Source: Betaproteobacteria bacterium UBA6910
Lineage (GTDB): Bacteria > Pseudomonadota > Gammaproteobacteria > Burkholderiales > UBA6910
Direction of reading: 5' to 3'
Assembly: GCA_002451065.1 (NCBI GenBank)
Contig: DKBC01000055.1
Span: forward strand, 4,548 to 11,112
Length of the DNA: 6,565 nt
Part shown: positions 5,655-6,565 of the stretch, in pieces
Position numbering within the stretch: position 1 is the stretch's first letter
Layout: the number at the start of each line of letters is the position of its first letter
Notes under the pieces: model-generated
Database searches by the model: none
What the model was told of the DNA's origin: nothing
The model's input: the letters and a program-made list of their open reading frames with translations, nothing else
Program-made: the position numbers and the translations under genes

Positions 5655-6565
5655 CGCCGGGAGAAGTCGCGCAGCCGGAACCCCAGCAACCATAGCACCG
5701 CGAAATAGCTGGTGGCCCCTGCCACCACGATCCAGGAAAGACGCACGGCACGATCCCCAATGCCGGCCTGAAGCCAGCCGGCCTCGCTGCCGGAAGCGAA
5801 CCAGAGCACCGCCCCCATGGCGGCAAGAGCCACCGCGGTCTTCGCCGCGAATGCGCCCCAACCCGGCTGTGGGCGGTAGATATCCTTCTCCCGGAGCTTG
5901 CGGAACAGCATCCCGGCGTTGAAGCAGGCGCCGAGACCGATGGCCAGCGCGAGCCCCGCGTGGCGCAGGGGCCAGATGAAAACGAGATTCATGAATTGGG
6001 TAGCGAAGAGGGTCATGACCGCGATGCGCACCGGGGTCCTGATGTCCTGGCGCGAGTAGAATCCCGGCGCCAGCACCTTCACCAGGATCAGCCCCACCAG
6101 CCCGATGCTGTAGGCCACCAGGGCCTGGCGCGTCATGAGCACGTCCTCGGCACTGAATTCCCCGTGATGAAACAGCGTCGCCAGCAATGGGACCGCCAGA
6201 ATGGCGAGGGCCAACGCCGCCGGCGCGGTGAGCAGCAAGGTGAGCCGCAGGCCCCAGTCCAGGAGCTTGGAAAATTCCTCGGCGCTGTTGTCGGCGAAGT
6301 GCCGAGAAAGGGAAGGCAGCAGCACGGTACCCAGGGCCACCCCCAGCATGCCGGCGGGAAACTCCATCAATCGGTCAGCGTAATAGAGCCAGGACACGCT
6401 GCCGGTCACCAGGAACGATGCAAAGATGGTGTTGATGAGCAGCGAGATCTGCCCCACGGACACGCCGAACACGGCGGTGCCCATCTGGCGCAGGATGCGC
6501 CAAACGCCATCGTCCTTCAGGTCCAGGCGAAAGCGCGGCAGCATGCCGATGCGCAACAGGAAAGG
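5642..6565 (-). CDS. murJ: Lipid II flippase MurJ (MviN), C-terminal part
   Basis: MurJ is the inner-membrane flippase that moves the lipid-linked peptidoglycan precursor lipid II to the periplasmic face (MOP/MATE-like superfamily). Only the last 307 residues are present; the family is usually about 510, so the first ~200 lie beyond the right edge. The visible part starts at the RIGMLPR segment and contains highly conserved blocks: YYADRLMEFPAGMLGVALGT (a helix joined to its loop), LLPSLSRH, AYSIGLVGLILVKVLAPGFY, SRQDIRTPV and PQPGW. Multiple hydrophobic helices alternate with short charged loops, and the protein ends GFRLRDFSRRAAD, like E. coli MurJ. It has no functional tie to the sulfur genes; it is an essential cell-wall gene that marks the edge of the module. 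The frame stays open to the window's end and no start codon can be assigned; the TTG at 6556 is an internal leucine. Confidence 0.96.
   Translation of the reverse strand, partial: PFLLRIGMLPRFRLDLKDDGVWRILRQMGTAVFGVSVGQISLLINTIFASFLVTGSVSWLYYADRLMEFPAGMLGVALGTVLLPSLSRHFADNSAEEFSKLLDWGLRLTLLLTAPAALALAILAVPLLATLFHHGEFSAEDVLMTRQALVAYSIGLVGLILVKVLAPGFYSRQDIRTPVRIAVMTLFATQFMNLVFIWPLRHAGLALAIGLGACFNAGMLFRKLREKDIYRPQPGWGAFAAKTAVALAAMGAVLWFASGSEAGWLQAGIGDRAVRLSWIVVAGATSYFAVLWLLGFRLRDFSRRAAD

Noticed and set aside
5092..5922. Plus-strand frame overlapping cysB and running into murJ
   Set aside because: Pro/Arg/His-rich composition typical of an out-of-frame reading; cysB and murJ explain both parts.
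1..6565. Search for CRISPR arrays, tRNA/rRNA genes, insertion sequences and a toxin or defence system
   Set aside because: No spaced repeats, cloverleaf sequences, transposase motifs or flanking inverted repeats were seen; coding genes fill nearly the whole window and no gene-free stretch exceeds 110 bases.

Overview
The window is GC-rich, densely packed DNA from a Gram-negative proteobacterium, most likely beta- or gammaproteobacterial. The evidence is a CysB-type LysR regulator and a MurJ that both align along their length with the E. coli proteins, an E. coli-type ferredoxin-NADP reductase, and an iron-sulfur APS reductase of the kind used for sulfate assimilation by many proteobacteria. 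No mobile element, CRISPR array, tRNA or rRNA was seen. The species cannot be named from the sequence.

From right to left, four minus-strand genes form what looks like one operon: a TauE/SafE-family membrane permease (start 4584), a siroheme sulfite reductase hemoprotein (start 3793), an APS reductase cysH (start 1660) and a ferredoxin-NADP reductase fpr (start 880). Gaps between them are 23 to 54 bases. A GC hairpin at 24-43 lies just past fpr and may end the transcript. The regulator gene cysB (4691-5632, plus strand) is divergent from the operon. The two share a 106-base intergenic region that is very AT-rich next to cysB and probably holds both promoters and CysB sites. Past cysB, and convergent with it after only 9 bases, is the 3' part of murJ, the lipid II flippase, which runs off the right edge.

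The genes suggest a compact sulfate reduction module. CysH reduces APS to sulfite. The hemoprotein reduces sulfite to sulfide, probably with electrons from NADPH passed through Fpr and a ferredoxin, since no CysJ flavoprotein is present. The TauE-like permease moves a sulfur oxyanion across the inner membrane, and CysB senses sulfur status. ATP sulfurylase, a ferredoxin and the DUF934 protein often found beside such genes are not in the window.

The most notable point is the sulfite reductase. Both pseudo-symmetric halves carry a complete four-cysteine siroheme/[4Fe-4S] signature (C131/C137/C175/C179 and C388/C394/C422/C426), and there is a C-terminal helical extension of about 155 residues that E. 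coli CysI lacks. The other genes are conventional, apart from non-ATG starts for cysB (TTG) and the permease (GTG), and a 15-codon ORF whose stop overlaps the fpr start.
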